From: Proteus mirabilis ATCC 29906
Lineage (GTDB): Bacteria > Pseudomonadota > Gammaproteobacteria > Enterobacterales > Enterobacteriaceae
DNA: 64,000 nucleotides
Reading direction: 5' to 3'
Assembly (NCBI RefSeq): GCF_000160755.1
Contig: NZ_GG668576.1
Location: forward strand, 1,260,308-1,324,307
Shown here: piece by piece, positions 11,281 to 22,441 of the stretch
How positions within the stretch are numbered: the first letter of the stretch is position 1
How the letters are laid out: each line of letters begins with the position of its first letter
Program-made: the position numbers and the translations under genes
Notes under the pieces: generated by a model
What the model was told of the DNA's origin: nothing
Seen by the model: only the letters and a program-made list of their open reading frames with translations
Databases searched by the model: none

Positions 11281-11358
11281 ATGTTAAACGCAATTTTACT
11301 ATCAAGCCTACTACTATTCGCAACATTGATGCGCGGTCGGCTGATGGGTAAAAAATGA
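11281..11358 (+). CDS. leuL: leu operon leader peptide
   Basis: A 25-residue ORF preceded by AAGGA at 6-base spacing. Eight of its 25 codons are Leu (TTA, TTA, CTA, CTA, CTA, CTA, TTG, CTG), with three consecutive CTA codons at positions 10-12 forming the control stretch. A terminator hairpin follows. Ribosome stalling at the Leu codons when charged tRNA-Leu is scarce would favour antitermination. The peptide sequence differs from E. coli LeuL but the architecture is the same. Confidence 0.93.
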   Translation: MLNAILLSSLLLFATLMRGRLMGKK

Positions 11359-11379
11359 AACATACCTACCCTTAGAGAA

Positions 11380-11406
11380 AAACCCGCGCTAATCGCGGGT
11401 TTTTTT
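11380..11406 (+). terminator. leu attenuator
   Basis: GC-rich stem AAACCCGCG (11380-11388) / CGCGGGTTT (11394-11402), 5-base loop, then a run of T to 11406. It lies 21 bases after leuL and 50 bases before leuA, the expected site of transcription attenuation. Confidence 0.92.
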
Positions 11407-11456
11407 ATACCTGGGAGAGCGCAAAAAACGAAATAAAAAAGTATAAGGAACAGATT

Positions 11457-14113
<2,657 letters not shown>

Positions 14114-14114
14114 C

Positions 14115-15524
14115 ATGGGTAAAACATTATATCAAAAAATTTACGATGCACATGTTGTCAGAGAAGTAGCGAATGAAACACCTATTATATATATCGATAG
14201 ACATTTAGTGCATGAAGTGACTTCACCTCAAGCTTTTGATGGTTTAAGAACCAAAGGTCGTGCTGTTCGTCAACCCAACAAAACCTTTGCCACAATGGAT
14301 CACAACGTTTCAACTCAAACCAAAGATATCAACGCCTGTGGTGATATGGCGCGTATTCAAATGCAAGAGTTAATGAAAAACTGTCAAGAATTTGGTGTGA
14401 CCTTGTATGACTTAAATCACCCATATCAAGGAATTGTTCATGTTATGGGGCCTGAACAAGGCTTAACTTTACCAGGCATGACAATTGTTTGTGGCGACTC
14501 ACATACAGCAACACATGGTGCCTTTGGCGCATTAGCTTTCGGTATTGGCACTTCTGAGGTTGAGCACGTATTAGCGACACAAACCTTAAAACAATCACGT
14601 GCTAAAACCTTAAAAATCGAAGTACAAGGCAAAACAGCCAATGGCATCACGGCAAAAGATATCGTATTGGCGATTATCGGAAAATTGGGTAGTGCGGGAG
14701 GTACGGGGTATATCATTGAATTTACGGGAGAAGCTATTGAAGCTTTGAGTATGGAAGGGCGAATGACGTTATGCAATATGGCGATAGAGATGGGGGCAAA
14801 AGCAGGCTTAGTTGCTCCTGATGAGACTACATTTGCTTACTTAAAAGGACGTCAATTTGCCCCTCAAGCCCCATTGTGGGATGAAGCTGTCGCCTATTGG
14901 AAAACGTTAAAGTCGGACGAAGATGCTATTTTTGATGCTACTGTGACGATTAATGCCGCAGAGATTGCACCACAAGTGACTTGGGGGACGAATCCGGGAC
15001 AAGTGATTGCTATTGACCAAATTGTTCCGCGATTGAACAGTTTTAACGATCCTGTTGAACGAGCTAGCGCCGAAAAAGCCTTAGCTTATATGGGATTAAC
15101 TGAAGGTGTTAACTTAACTGATATTACAATAGATAAAGTTTTTATAGGCTCTTGCACTAACTCTCGTATTGAAGATTTACGCGCAGCAGCAAAGATAGCT
15201 AAAGGGCATAAAGTCGCCTCCCATGTACAAGCAATTGTTGTTCCCGGCTCAGGCCCTGTTAAAGCCCAAGCAGAAGCAGAAGGTTTAGATAAAATTTTTA
15301 TTGAAGCCGGTTTTGAATGGCGTTTACCCGGTTGCTCAATGTGCTTGGCAATGAACAATGACCGATTAAATCCCGGAGAGCGTTGCGCATCGACCAGCAA
15401 TCGTAATTTTGAAGGTCGCCAAGGTCGTGGTGGCAGAACTCATTTAGTCAGTCCGGCAATGGCCGCTGCCGCCGCCATTCATGGACATTTTGCTGATATT
15501 CGCACTTTTGCAACAGTATCATAA
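14115..15524 (+). CDS. leuC: 3-isopropylmalate dehydratase, large subunit
   Basis: Aconitase-family subunit that isomerises 2- to 3-isopropylmalate with LeuD. Start at 14115 ([15 protein letters not shown]), one base after the leuB stop and preceded by AGAAGGGG; 469 residues. The 4Fe-4S ligands are C347 (GSCTNSR), C407 and C410 (CSMC), the same numbering as E. coli. [20 protein letters not shown] is present. Confidence 0.97.
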   Translation: MGKTLYQKIYDAHVVREVANETPIIYIDRHLVHEVTSPQAFDGLRTKGRAVRQPNKTFATMDHNVSTQTKDINACGDMARIQMQELMKNCQEFGVTLYDLNHPYQGIVHVMGPEQGLTLPGMTIVCGDSHTATHGAFGALAFGIGTSEVEHVLATQTLKQSRAKTLKIEVQGKTANGITAKDIVLAIIGKLGSAGGTGYIIEFTGEAIEALSMEGRMTLCNMAIEMGAKAGLVAPDETTFAYLKGRQFAPQAPLWDEAVAYWKTLKSDEDAIFDATVTINAAEIAPQVTWGTNPGQVIAIDQIVPRLNSFNDPVERASAEKALAYMGLTEGVNLTDITIDKVFIGSCTNSRIEDLRAAAKIAKGHKVASHVQAIVVPGSGPVKAQAEAEGLDKIFIEAGFEWRLPGCSMCLAMNNDRLNPGERCASTSNRNFEGRQGRGGRTHLVSPAMAAAAAIHGHFADIRTFATVS

Positions 15525-15535
15525 AGGAGACCCTA

Positions 15536-16138
15536 ATGAATAAATTCACACAACACACTGGAATTCCAGTACCTTTAGATGCTGCTAACGTGGATACTGA
15601 TGCGATTATTCCCAAACAATTTTTACAAAAAGTCACTCGCACAGGATTTGGTAAACACTTATTTCATGATTGGCGATTTTTAGATGATGAAGGCACCCAG
15701 CCTAACCCATCATTTATTTTAAATCAGTCCATCTATCAAGGTGCTTCTATTTTATTGGCGCGCGAGAATTTTGGTTGTGGATCTTCTCGCGAACATGCGC
15801 CTTGGGCGCTCACAGATTATGGCTTTCATGCGGTGATCGCGCCGAGTTTTGCTGATATTTTTTACGGCAATTCCTTTAATAACCAGTTATTGCCAATCAA
15901 ATTAAGCGATGAGCAAGTTACACAGTTATTTAATTGGGTAACAGAGCATGCTGGTATGCCTATTACCGTTGATTTAGTTGCCCAACAAGTGATCGCCGGT
16001 GAATTATGCTTCTCATTTGAAATCGATGCATTTCGCCGTCATTGCATGATTGAAGGATTAGACAGTATCGGATTAACGTTACAACACCAAGCAGAAATAA
16101 GTGCTTATGAAGCTAAACAACCTGCTTTTATGCGTTAA
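15536..16138 (+). CDS. leuD: 3-isopropylmalate dehydratase, small subunit
   Basis: Swivel-domain partner of LeuC, 200 residues. It has the family signature [14 protein letters not shown] near the N-terminus and [16 protein letters not shown] in the centre, which carries the substrate-binding loop. It follows leuC by 11 bp with AAAGGAG as ribosome site and ends the operon; a terminator follows. Confidence 0.97.
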   Translation: MNKFTQHTGIPVPLDAANVDTDAIIPKQFLQKVTRTGFGKHLFHDWRFLDDEGTQPNPSFILNQSIYQGASILLARENFGCGSSREHAPWALTDYGFHAVIAPSFADIFYGNSFNNQLLPIKLSDEQVTQLFNWVTEHAGMPITVDLVAQQVIAGELCFSFEIDAFRRHCMIEGLDSIGLTLQHQAEISAYEAKQPAFMR

Positions 16139-16202
16139 TCACTGACTCAATTACCTTATTTCACTGTTTGTTATCTGTAAAAATTTAAACTTTGTCATTC
16201 TC

Positions 16203-16231
16203 GCCGCTATTTACCTCGCGGCATTTTTTTT
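16203..16231 (+). terminator. leu operon terminator
   Basis: Stem GCCGC (16203-16207) / GCGGC (16218-16222), followed by a run of eight T at 16224-16231, 65 bases after leuD. Confidence 0.8.
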
Positions 16232-16244
16232 CAGTAAAACGAAC

Positions 16245-16370
16245 AAAAAAGCCAGTGAACTATTATCACTGGCCGGTAATCACCGCATGCTCAAAGGGGG
16301 AGTCTGTTAGTATTCATAATTTGTGATAACTAACATAAGAGCTAACTTTAAACACAAACATTATCGGTCT
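16245..16370 (-). ncRNA. sgrS: Probable SgrS small RNA (glucose-phosphate stress)
   Basis: On the minus strand, divergent from sgrR, is a strong rho-independent terminator: GCCAGTGA / TCACTGGC (16251-16258 and 16266-16273) followed by six T (16245-16250). It is preceded by a small hairpin CGGT-GATT-ACCG. No minus-strand protein gene reads into it, so it should end a short untranslated transcript. Its tail resembles the E. coli SgrS 3' end (TGAG-A/C-AT..GGTG..CACC/ACCG, GCCAG.., CTGG, T run), and divergence from sgrR is the SgrS position. The complement of the segment before the hairpins reads CATGCTCAAAGGGGGAG, like a ptsG ribosome site. The 5' end is a guess. No SgrT ORF was identified. Confidence 0.55.
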
Positions 16371-16419
16371 AATATAAGGAAATTAAAATTGATCACTTTA
16401 ATAAGGTATTTCCTCTTTT

Positions 16420-18099
16420 ATGACATCACCCCGCTTAGAGTTGCAATTTATTCGCTTATGGCAAGCTTTTGAGGGAAAAGAGACTGAAACCACATTACAA
16501 GAGCTTGCTGAAACATTACATTGCACTCGTCGCCATGTGCGTTCGTTACTAAACAAAATGCATCAAACTGGTTGGATAGATTGGCAAGCAGAAGTAGGAA
16601 GAGGAAAAAAATCCACCCTGACTTTTCATTCTAACGCCTTTGACATCCAACAAAGCCGAGCAGAGCGATTACTGGAAGAAAATGATATAGAAAAGCTCGT
16701 TGCACTGATGGGCGATAAAGACTCGTTACGGCAAATGGTGCTTTCACAGATTGAAAAAAGCTTTCACCCTAGCCAACAACGTCTACGAATAATTTACTAT
16801 CGCCCTTTTCGTAATTTATTACCCGGTACGCCGCTTCGGCGCTCTGAATTACATTTAATGAGCCAAATATTTAATTCATTACTTCACTTAAAAGAGGAAA
16901 ATGGGGAAGTCGAAGCGGAATTAGCCCATCACTGGCAGATGCTCAGCGAGCAACATTGGCGCTTTTATTTACGCCCTGCTATCTATTTTCACCATGGACG
17001 AGAATTAACCATAGAGGATATCAGCACCTCTTTAATGAGAATGAAAGTCTGCAATCCACTTTATGCACATATTGAGAAAATAACCTCACCGCAACCTTAT
17101 GTTATTGATATTTATTTAACCGTACCGGATAAACAATTTGCCACCCTATTAGGTAGCCCACAAGCAGCGATCTTGCCCCAAGAATGGCGAACTCTCGCTA
17201 ATTTTTCTCAGCACCCCATTGGCACAGGGGCATACCAAGTGATGAGCAATGATCAACATAAACTGCAAATCAAAGCGTTTGATAGCTATTTTGGTTTACG
17301 CGCACTATTAGATAACATCGATATTTGGGTGGTTCCTGAATTAAAAGACAAAATGGTTTGCTCTACCCTTCATTTAACCGATGATGATACTCATAACAAC
17401 TCACTGGAAAGCCGCAAAGAGGAAGGCTGTTATTTTTTACTTTACGATAGTCGTTCAACACAATGCCAACAACCTGAGATCCGCGAATGGCTTAGTAGTG
17501 TATTAACACCGGTGAATATGTTGGCCCATTGTGCGCCCTCTTATCAACGCCATTGGTCACCTGCTTATGGTTTATTGTTACACTGGCACCATAGCAAACT
17601 GATCCCACCGCATACTAAACCCGCTTCACTCACAAAACTGACCATTACACTGTATAAAGAGCACCACGAATACAGCACTATTGCTGAACTGATCAAAAAA
17701 ATCTTATCTGACTATGATATCGAATTATCCATTCAAGTGCTTGATTATGAACAGTGGTATTATGGTGATGCAAAGAGTGATATCTGGTTAGCTACCGTCA
17801 ATTTCTATAAACCGCTCGAGTTTTCTATTTTTGCAGCACTTTATGAACTGCCCCTATTTCACCAGTGCATGGGTGAACGTTATGAAGATGCCCTAGCCTT
17901 ATGGCGTCAAAAAGTATTACCGCTTGAAGAGTGGTGTCGCCAATTAACACAAAATAATTGGCTTTTCCCGTTATTTCACCATTTACTTGAATTACAAGGG
18001 CAACGTACGATACGCGGTGTAAAAATGAATACCTTTGGTTGGTTTGATTTTAAATCGGCATGGTTTATACCTGATTTAGAAACGCCCCCATTAAAATAG
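16420..18099 (+). CDS. sgrR: Transcriptional regulator SgrR
   Basis: Activator of the glucose-phosphate stress sRNA SgrS. 559 residues: N-terminal winged helix (residues 1-110; CTRRHVRSLLNKM, VGRGKKSTLTF) and a C-terminal solute-binding-protein-like domain (RIIYYRPFRNLLPGTPLRRSE, YFHHGRELT, HPIGTGAYQV). It ends with MNTFGWFDFKSAWF, nearly the same as E. coli SgrR. Here it directly follows the leu operon instead of facing setA. Confidence 0.95.
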   Translation: MTSPRLELQFIRLWQAFEGKETETTLQELAETLHCTRRHVRSLLNKMHQTGWIDWQAEVGRGKKSTLTFHSNAFDIQQSRAERLLEENDIEKLVALMGDKDSLRQMVLSQIEKSFHPSQQRLRIIYYRPFRNLLPGTPLRRSELHLMSQIFNSLLHLKEENGEVEAELAHHWQMLSEQHWRFYLRPAIYFHHGRELTIEDISTSLMRMKVCNPLYAHIEKITSPQPYVIDIYLTVPDKQFATLLGSPQAAILPQEWRTLANFSQHPIGTGAYQVMSNDQHKLQIKAFDSYFGLRALLDNIDIWVVPELKDKMVCSTLHLTDDDTHNNSLESRKEEGCYFLLYDSRSTQCQQPEIREWLSSVLTPVNMLAHCAPSYQRHWSPAYGLLLHWHHSKLIPPHTKPASLTKLTITLYKEHHEYSTIAELIKKILSDYDIELSIQVLDYEQWYYGDAKSDIWLATVNFYKPLEFSIFAALYELPLFHQCMGERYEDALALWRQKVLPLEEWCRQLTQNNWLFPLFHHLLELQGQRTIRGVKMNTFGWFDFKSAWFIPDLETPPLK

Positions 18100-18143
18100 C
18101 GTTTTCACTTATAATTATGTTAATTCACAGAAACCCGCAAAGT

Positions 18144-18520
18144 TATAAACACCAACAGTAAGGCCTAGGGGATTTATTCACTTTTTCTGTGGATATCTAT
18201 GTGAAAAAGAGTGAGATAATCAGGGTATAGTTTTTATATTAGCCTACAGACTGTTGAAACATTTTTTAAAATATCACTTATAATTCAAATTAGTAGATAA
18301 GTTTTTATCCCTATTTCAACGATTGGATAAACCAATGAATAAAGTCCAATGGTTAAATTGTACGAAAAACAACCACAGTCGGTTTTATCCACAGGTTGTG
18401 CCGATTAGTTAATCGAAATAGGCAGATTTTGGGGAATATCGGCAAAAGTCAAGGCTGTAAATCAGAACAGTGATCTCACTTTTGCGGAGTTATCCCACAA
18501 AGCTGTGGATAACCTAGTGC
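18144..18520. promoter_or_regulatory. DnaA-box cluster, probable DARS2-like element
   Basis: In the 600-base gap before mutH there are two perfect 9-mer DnaA boxes: TTATCCACA at 18385-18393 (plus) and TGTGGATAA at 18504-18512 (minus). There is also a one-mismatch box at 18188-18196 (minus), a weak TTATAAACA at 18144-18152, and a near box with one inserted base (TTATCCCACA, 18490-18499) facing the 18504 box head-to-head. E. coli DARS2, which regenerates ATP-DnaA, lies in the gap upstream of mutH. A possible IHF-like site (CAACGATTGGATA) occurs near 18318. Role is inferred from position and boxes. Confidence 0.6.
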
Positions 18521-18701
18521 AAAAGCCTGTTTATGATCTAAGGATAACCCTGAACAACTTATATCATTTATTATTAAAACCTCGATTCACATAAAAAAAT
18601 GATGATATATCATGCTATTATGTTTTAACTTAAATCAGTGAAAAAACATTTTCCATCATCCTTTTTTTCTGTTTATTTATTGTACAGGAAGACAGTTATT
18701 T

Positions 18702-19379
18702 ATGTTTACGCCACCAGCAGCACCTGAAAATGAATCCGTTTTATTCGCACGAGCACAAGCGCTGGCTGGTTATACCTTCGGTGAACTCGCTGCTTTTGCA
18801 CAGCTTCCTATTCCTGAAAATTTAAAGCGTGATAAAGGTTGGGTCGGTATGCTATTGGAATACTATTTAGGTGCCAGTGCCGGCAGTAAACCTGAACAAG
18901 ATTTTTCTCATATCGGTGTTGAGCTAAAAACCATCCCTATCGACCGTTTTGGTATGCCATTAGAAACGACCTTTGTTTGTGTTGCCGCACTTACAGGAAA
19001 CAGTGGGATCACATGGGAGAATAGCCATGTAAAACGCAAGCTGTCAAAAGTATTATGGGTACCTGTAGAGGGAGAACGGGAGATCCCATTAGCACAGCGT
19101 AGAGTCGCTTCCCCGCTACTTTGGAGCCCCAATCATCTTGAAGAAGAGCTACTGCGTCACGATTGGGAAGAGTTAATGGATATGATTGTCTTAGGAAAAG
19201 TAGAAAGCATTACTGCGCGTCACGGACAAGTATTACAAATTCGCCCTAAGGCTGCTAACAGTAAGGCATTAACCGAAGCCATTGGTGAAAATGGACAACG
19301 CATCATGACACTTCCCCGTGGTTTTTATTTAAAAAAGAACTTTACAGCGCCACTGATTGCTCGTTATTTCCAACTTTAA
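18702..19379 (+). CDS. mutH: DNA mismatch repair endonuclease MutH
   Basis: Nicks the unmethylated strand at hemimethylated GATC sites during methyl-directed mismatch repair after activation by MutL. 225 residues, close to the E. coli 229. The catalytic triad is present as D67, E74 and K76 in the [11 protein letters not shown] segment. [11 protein letters not shown] and [21 protein letters not shown] are conserved. Its presence implies a Dam-methylated genome. Confidence 0.97.
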   Translation: MFTPPAAPENESVLFARAQALAGYTFGELAAFAQLPIPENLKRDKGWVGMLLEYYLGASAGSKPEQDFSHIGVELKTIPIDRFGMPLETTFVCVAALTGNSGITWENSHVKRKLSKVLWVPVEGEREIPLAQRRVASPLLWSPNHLEEELLRHDWEELMDMIVLGKVESITARHGQVLQIRPKAANSKALTEAIGENGQRIMTLPRGFYLKKNFTAPLIARYFQL

Positions 19380-19394
19380 TGCGTTACAGTAAAC

Positions 19395-19434
19395 AAAATG
19401 CCCCGAGTTATCTTAGTGAATAACTCGGGGCACA
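19395..19434. repeat. 40-bp hairpin repeat, copy 1
   Basis: Identical over 40 bases to 20245-20284. Each copy is a hairpin: TGCCCCGAGTTAT and its complement around an 8-base loop. This copy lies between the converging ends of mutH and the toxin-antitoxin pair and could end either transcript. Confidence 0.9.
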
Positions 19435-19457
19435 TCGTATTTTTTGCTGGTAAATTA

Positions 19458-19802
19458 TTAAACACAGTGAGTTGATGCTAATCGAACGCCTACTGCTCTG
19501 GTGATTTCTGTCAATGTTGTCAGTGTTGGATTACCATTTTCAGATAATGCTCGATAAATATGTTGTCGAGATAATCCTGATTTTTTCGCAATCACGCCCA
19601 CTCCACCATGAGCCTCAATAATTTGCCGTAATGCAATTAAAAATGCACCTATTCCCCCAGGCTCATAAATACCTTCTAACGCCGTTTGCAAATACACCTC
19701 AGCATAATCAGGATCTTCTCGTAGTTCATTTATCATCTCTAAATCATGGTCAAGATATGCAGGAACAGTTTTTCTTTTTACTACATCTATTTTATTGGTC
19801 AT
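19458..19802 (-). CDS. Antitoxin of HI1420 type (XRE-like HTH)
   Basis: 114 residues. N-terminal segment followed by a C-terminal helix-turn-helix (GGVGVIAKKSGLSRQHIYRALSENGNPTLTTL, about residues 67-98), the pattern of addiction-module antidotes of the HI1420 family. It follows and overlaps the toxin gene by 11 bp, the toxin-first order usual for this family. It would bind its own promoter and neutralise the RelE/ParE-like partner. Confidence 0.85.
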   Translation of the reverse strand: MTNKIDVVKRKTVPAYLDHDLEMINELREDPDYAEVYLQTALEGIYEPGGIGAFLIALRQIIEAHGGVGVIAKKSGLSRQHIYRALSENGNPTLTTLTEITRAVGVRLASTHCV

Positions 19803-20133
19803 TTTTCATCCTTACATGATAATCTTCAAGATAGTTCACTGCTTTATCAATATCTGCTTGTTGAGTACTTTTATTCCCTCCAACAAGTAAAAGAATAATA
19901 AATTCATTTTCTATTGAATAATAAACCCGATATCCCTGCCCGAAGTTTATTCGTAAAGCCCAGACTCCATCACGAACAAATTTATGATCGGCGAAGTTAC
20001 CATAACATGCTCGAGTTACTTGTACTTCAATTTTAGCAGCCGCTTGAGGATCTCGTTTCCTAAGCTTTTGTATCCACTCTCGATAGGGTACTTTTTGGTT
20101 TCTGTCCTGATAACGCACTATTTTATATGGCAT
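19792..20133 (-). CDS. RelE/ParE-superfamily toxin of HI1419 type
   Basis: 113 residues resembling phage-derived Gp49/HI1419 addiction-module killer proteins: basic N-terminal half (YREWIQKLRKRDPQAAAKIE), GVWALRINFGQGYRVYYSIE in the beta sheet, and LLLVGGNKSTQQADIDKA near the end. The Gly-x-G-x-R-hydrophobic-Y-Y segment is typical of the fold. Probably an mRNA interferase. The pair lies precisely between two identical hairpin repeats, which suggests mobility. Confidence 0.85.
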   Translation of the reverse strand: MPYKIVRYQDRNQKVPYREWIQKLRKRDPQAAAKIEVQVTRACYGNFADHKFVRDGVWALRINFGQGYRVYYSIENEFIILLLVGGNKSTQQADIDKAVNYLEDYHVRMKNDQ

Positions 20134-20244
20134 TTGCTTTCCTTATTGCCAAAGTCCTAATTGTTGCTTATAAATCACACTAAAAATGTAACTTATAACA
20201 GACAAAAATCAAAGAGGAAATATTTTTCGTACACATATCATAAA

Positions 20245-20284
20245 AAAATGCCCCGAGTTATCTTAGTGAATAACTCGGGGCACA
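20245..20284. repeat. 40-bp hairpin repeat, copy 2 (budC terminator)
   Basis: Identical to 19395-19434. In the minus direction the hairpin is followed by seven T (20242-20248) and lies 30 bases past the budC stop, so this copy is a good budC terminator. Confidence 0.9.
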
Positions 20285-20313
20285 AATAACAATTATGATT
20301 AAGTAATCAATAA

Positions 20314-21093
20314 TTAACGATAGACAATACCGCCATCGGTTAAGATAGCTTGGCCCGTAATATAGTCGGAATCATCACTTGCCAAGAAGGAAACTAACGC
20401 AGCTACGTCATCAGGAGTTTGAGCACGACCTAGAGCAATACCGTCCACATATTTTTTATAGGTCTCACCTTTTGGTGCTCCAGTAATTTCAGCAAAACGC
20501 TCGTCAATCTCAACCCACATATCAGTGCCAACAATGCCCGGGCAATAAGCATTAACAGTGATGCCTGCGCTTGCATACTCTTTAGCTGCCGCTTGTGTTA
20601 ATGCACGTACTGCAAATTTAGTGGCAGAATAAACCCCTAACATGGCAAAACCATCGTGCCCAGCAATAGAAGATGCATTAATAATCTTCCCTTTATGGCC
20701 TAATGCTTTAAATTTCTCAGAAGCGGCCTGAATACCCCACATCACACCATTAACGTTAATTTTGAAGATCCGATCCATATCTTCCGGGGTCACATCTGCA
20801 AGAGGTTTCACCTGTGCAATACCTGCGTTATTGATCATAACATCAAAACCGCCTAAGGTTTTTTCAGCATGTTCAACTGCCGCAAAGACTTCATCACGGT
20901 TGCTAATATCTGCAGCAAAGGTCGTTACTTTACGCCCTAACGCTTCAATTTCTTTTGCTACATCGGATAATTTATCTGCTTTTAAGTCAACCAGAGCAAT
21001 ATCGGCACCCTCTTTAGCAAGACGTAATGCGATACCACGACCAATTCCCTGAGCAGCACCTGTAACTAAAATTACTTTACCATTCAAAGCCAT
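20314..21093 (-). CDS. budC: (S)-acetoin/diacetyl reductase, 2,3-butanediol dehydrogenase type
   Basis: Short-chain dehydrogenase of 259 residues: Rossmann motif [10 protein letters not shown] (11-20), NNAG in the central sheet, catalytic Ser in NASSIAG and YSATK (Tyr/Lys pair), and a C-terminal GQAILTDGG. The segments [26 protein letters not shown] and the sheer similarity to Klebsiella BudC point to interconversion of diacetyl, acetoin and 2,3-butanediol with NADH. No budA/budB neighbours are seen, so the pathway role is inferred. Confidence 0.82.
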   Translation of the reverse strand: MALNGKVILVTGAAQGIGRGIALRLAKEGADIALVDLKADKLSDVAKEIEALGRKVTTFAADISNRDEVFAAVEHAEKTLGGFDVMINNAGIAQVKPLADVTPEDMDRIFKINVNGVMWGIQAASEKFKALGHKGKIINASSIAGHDGFAMLGVYSATKFAVRALTQAAAKEYASAGITVNAYCPGIVGTDMWVEIDERFAEITGAPKGETYKKYVDGIALGRAQTPDDVAALVSFLASDDSDYITGQAILTDGGIVYR

Positions 21094-21276
21094 TGTCTTT
21101 CTCCTGAATATTTACAGATGAAAAAGCTCTTCCAAAAAAGAACTTTATTAATAATTTAACAGTAGCAATTAAAGTGCGATGTGACAAAGAAATGATCATT
21201 CACTAGTAAACACAATAAGTAGAATAGAATATAGTGAAAATAATTATCATTTAGAATAACAAGTTACCAAAAGGCC

Positions 21277-21310
21277 ATCATCTGTTGCAAAAGAGCAGAT
21301 GATCTTTTTT
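21277..21310 (+). terminator. Orphan terminator-like hairpin upstream of budC
   Basis: ATCATCTG (21277-21284) pairs with 21296-21303, followed by C and six T in the plus direction. No plus-strand gene precedes it between budC and here; in the minus direction it has no proper T run. It may end a short unrecognised plus-strand RNA, or be a chance hairpin. The rest of 21094-21361 holds nothing else I can name. Confidence 0.4.
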
Positions 21311-21361
21311 ACTCATTAACTTTATAGTTAGCAAAAAATGCTTAACTCATTCATTTAATGG

Positions 21362-21397
21362 ATAAAAATAAGGCAATATCTAAATAGATATTGCCTT
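21362..21397 (-). terminator. speB terminator
   Basis: 13-bp stem AAGGCAATATCTA (21370-21382) with 21385-21397, then a T-rich tract in the minus direction, 26 bases past the speB stop. Confidence 0.85.
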
Positions 21398-21422
21398 GAC
21401 ATTATTTATGACAAAAAAGTAA

Positions 21423-22343
21423 TTATTTTTTAGCCGCTTGCAGATATAGCATATCAAGTGCAATGGTTGCTCCGGCAAGGGCAGTAATATCTGATTGATC
21501 ATACGCTGGCGATACTTCAACTAAATCCATGCCTACAATATTTAACGGCTGTAGAGCACGCAGCATTTTCAGCGCCTTATCCGTGGTTAATCCACCCACA
21601 ACCGGTGTTCCTGTACCCGGTGCAAATGCGGGATCAAGGCAATCAATATCAAAAGTCAAATAAACAGGAAGTGAACCCACAATCTCTTTAATTTGCGCGA
21701 CTAAATCATCAACCCCACGATCATTAACTTGTGCAGCATCCAAGACAGTAAAGCCGTTATTAGTGTCATGCTCGGTACGAATACCAATTTGCACTGAATG
21801 CTGTGGATCAATCAAACCTTCATTAGGAGCATGATAGAACATCGTACCGTGATCAAACTTACTGCCATTAGCATAAGTATCGGTATGAGCATCAAAATGC
21901 ACCAAAGCCATTTTGCCAAAGTGTTTAGCGTGAGCACGTAATAGAGGTAATGTCACAAAGTGATCACCACCAAAGGTTAAACATCTTTTACCTGCTGCTA
22001 GCAATTTTTCCGTATGAGCTTGTAGCTTATCACTCATATCTTGCGCATCACCGAAGTTAAATACTAAATCACCACAATCAACAACTTTGAGGCGTTCACG
22101 CATATCGAAGTGCCAAGGCCAGCGATGTCCTTCCCACGCTAAGTTAGTCGAAATCTGGCGAATAGCGCCGGGCCCATGGCGAGTACCTGCACGACCTGAA
22201 GTTGCCATATCAAAAGGCACCCCAGTGATCACCCAATCAGCATCACTGCTATAAGGTTGAAAATTCAGTGGAAAACGTAAAAAACCAAATGCATTTGAGA
22301 TCAAAGAATTATCAGTCTCATTACCTAACGTACAATTTTTCAT
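21423..22343 (-). CDS. speB: Agmatinase
   Basis: Hydrolyses agmatine to putrescine and urea. Start at 22343 ([14 protein letters not shown]) chosen because AGAGG lies 8 bases upstream and the 306-residue length equals E. coli SpeB; the longer frame upstream is not similar. The Mn-binding arginase motifs are present: [20 protein letters not shown] and [17 protein letters not shown]. It lies 98 bp after speA on the same strand. In P. mirabilis the speA/speB putrescine route is known to support swarming. Confidence 0.96.
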
Positions 22344-22441
22344 GCCATTACCTCTGTTACTTATTTTAACAAGCAACATATAAATCAATATGATAGATAA
22401 AGAGTGATGTATCAACACCACTCTGCATTAGGAAGTAAGCA

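Noticed and set aside
18144-18520. DnaA-box cluster as the chromosomal replication origin
   Set aside because: No mnmG or mioC neighbour, few GATC sites and no AT-rich 13-mer array; the mutH position fits DARS2 better.
19395-20284. The 40-bp repeats as ends of an insertion sequence
   Set aside because: They are direct copies of a terminator hairpin, not inverted ends, and there is no transposase between them.
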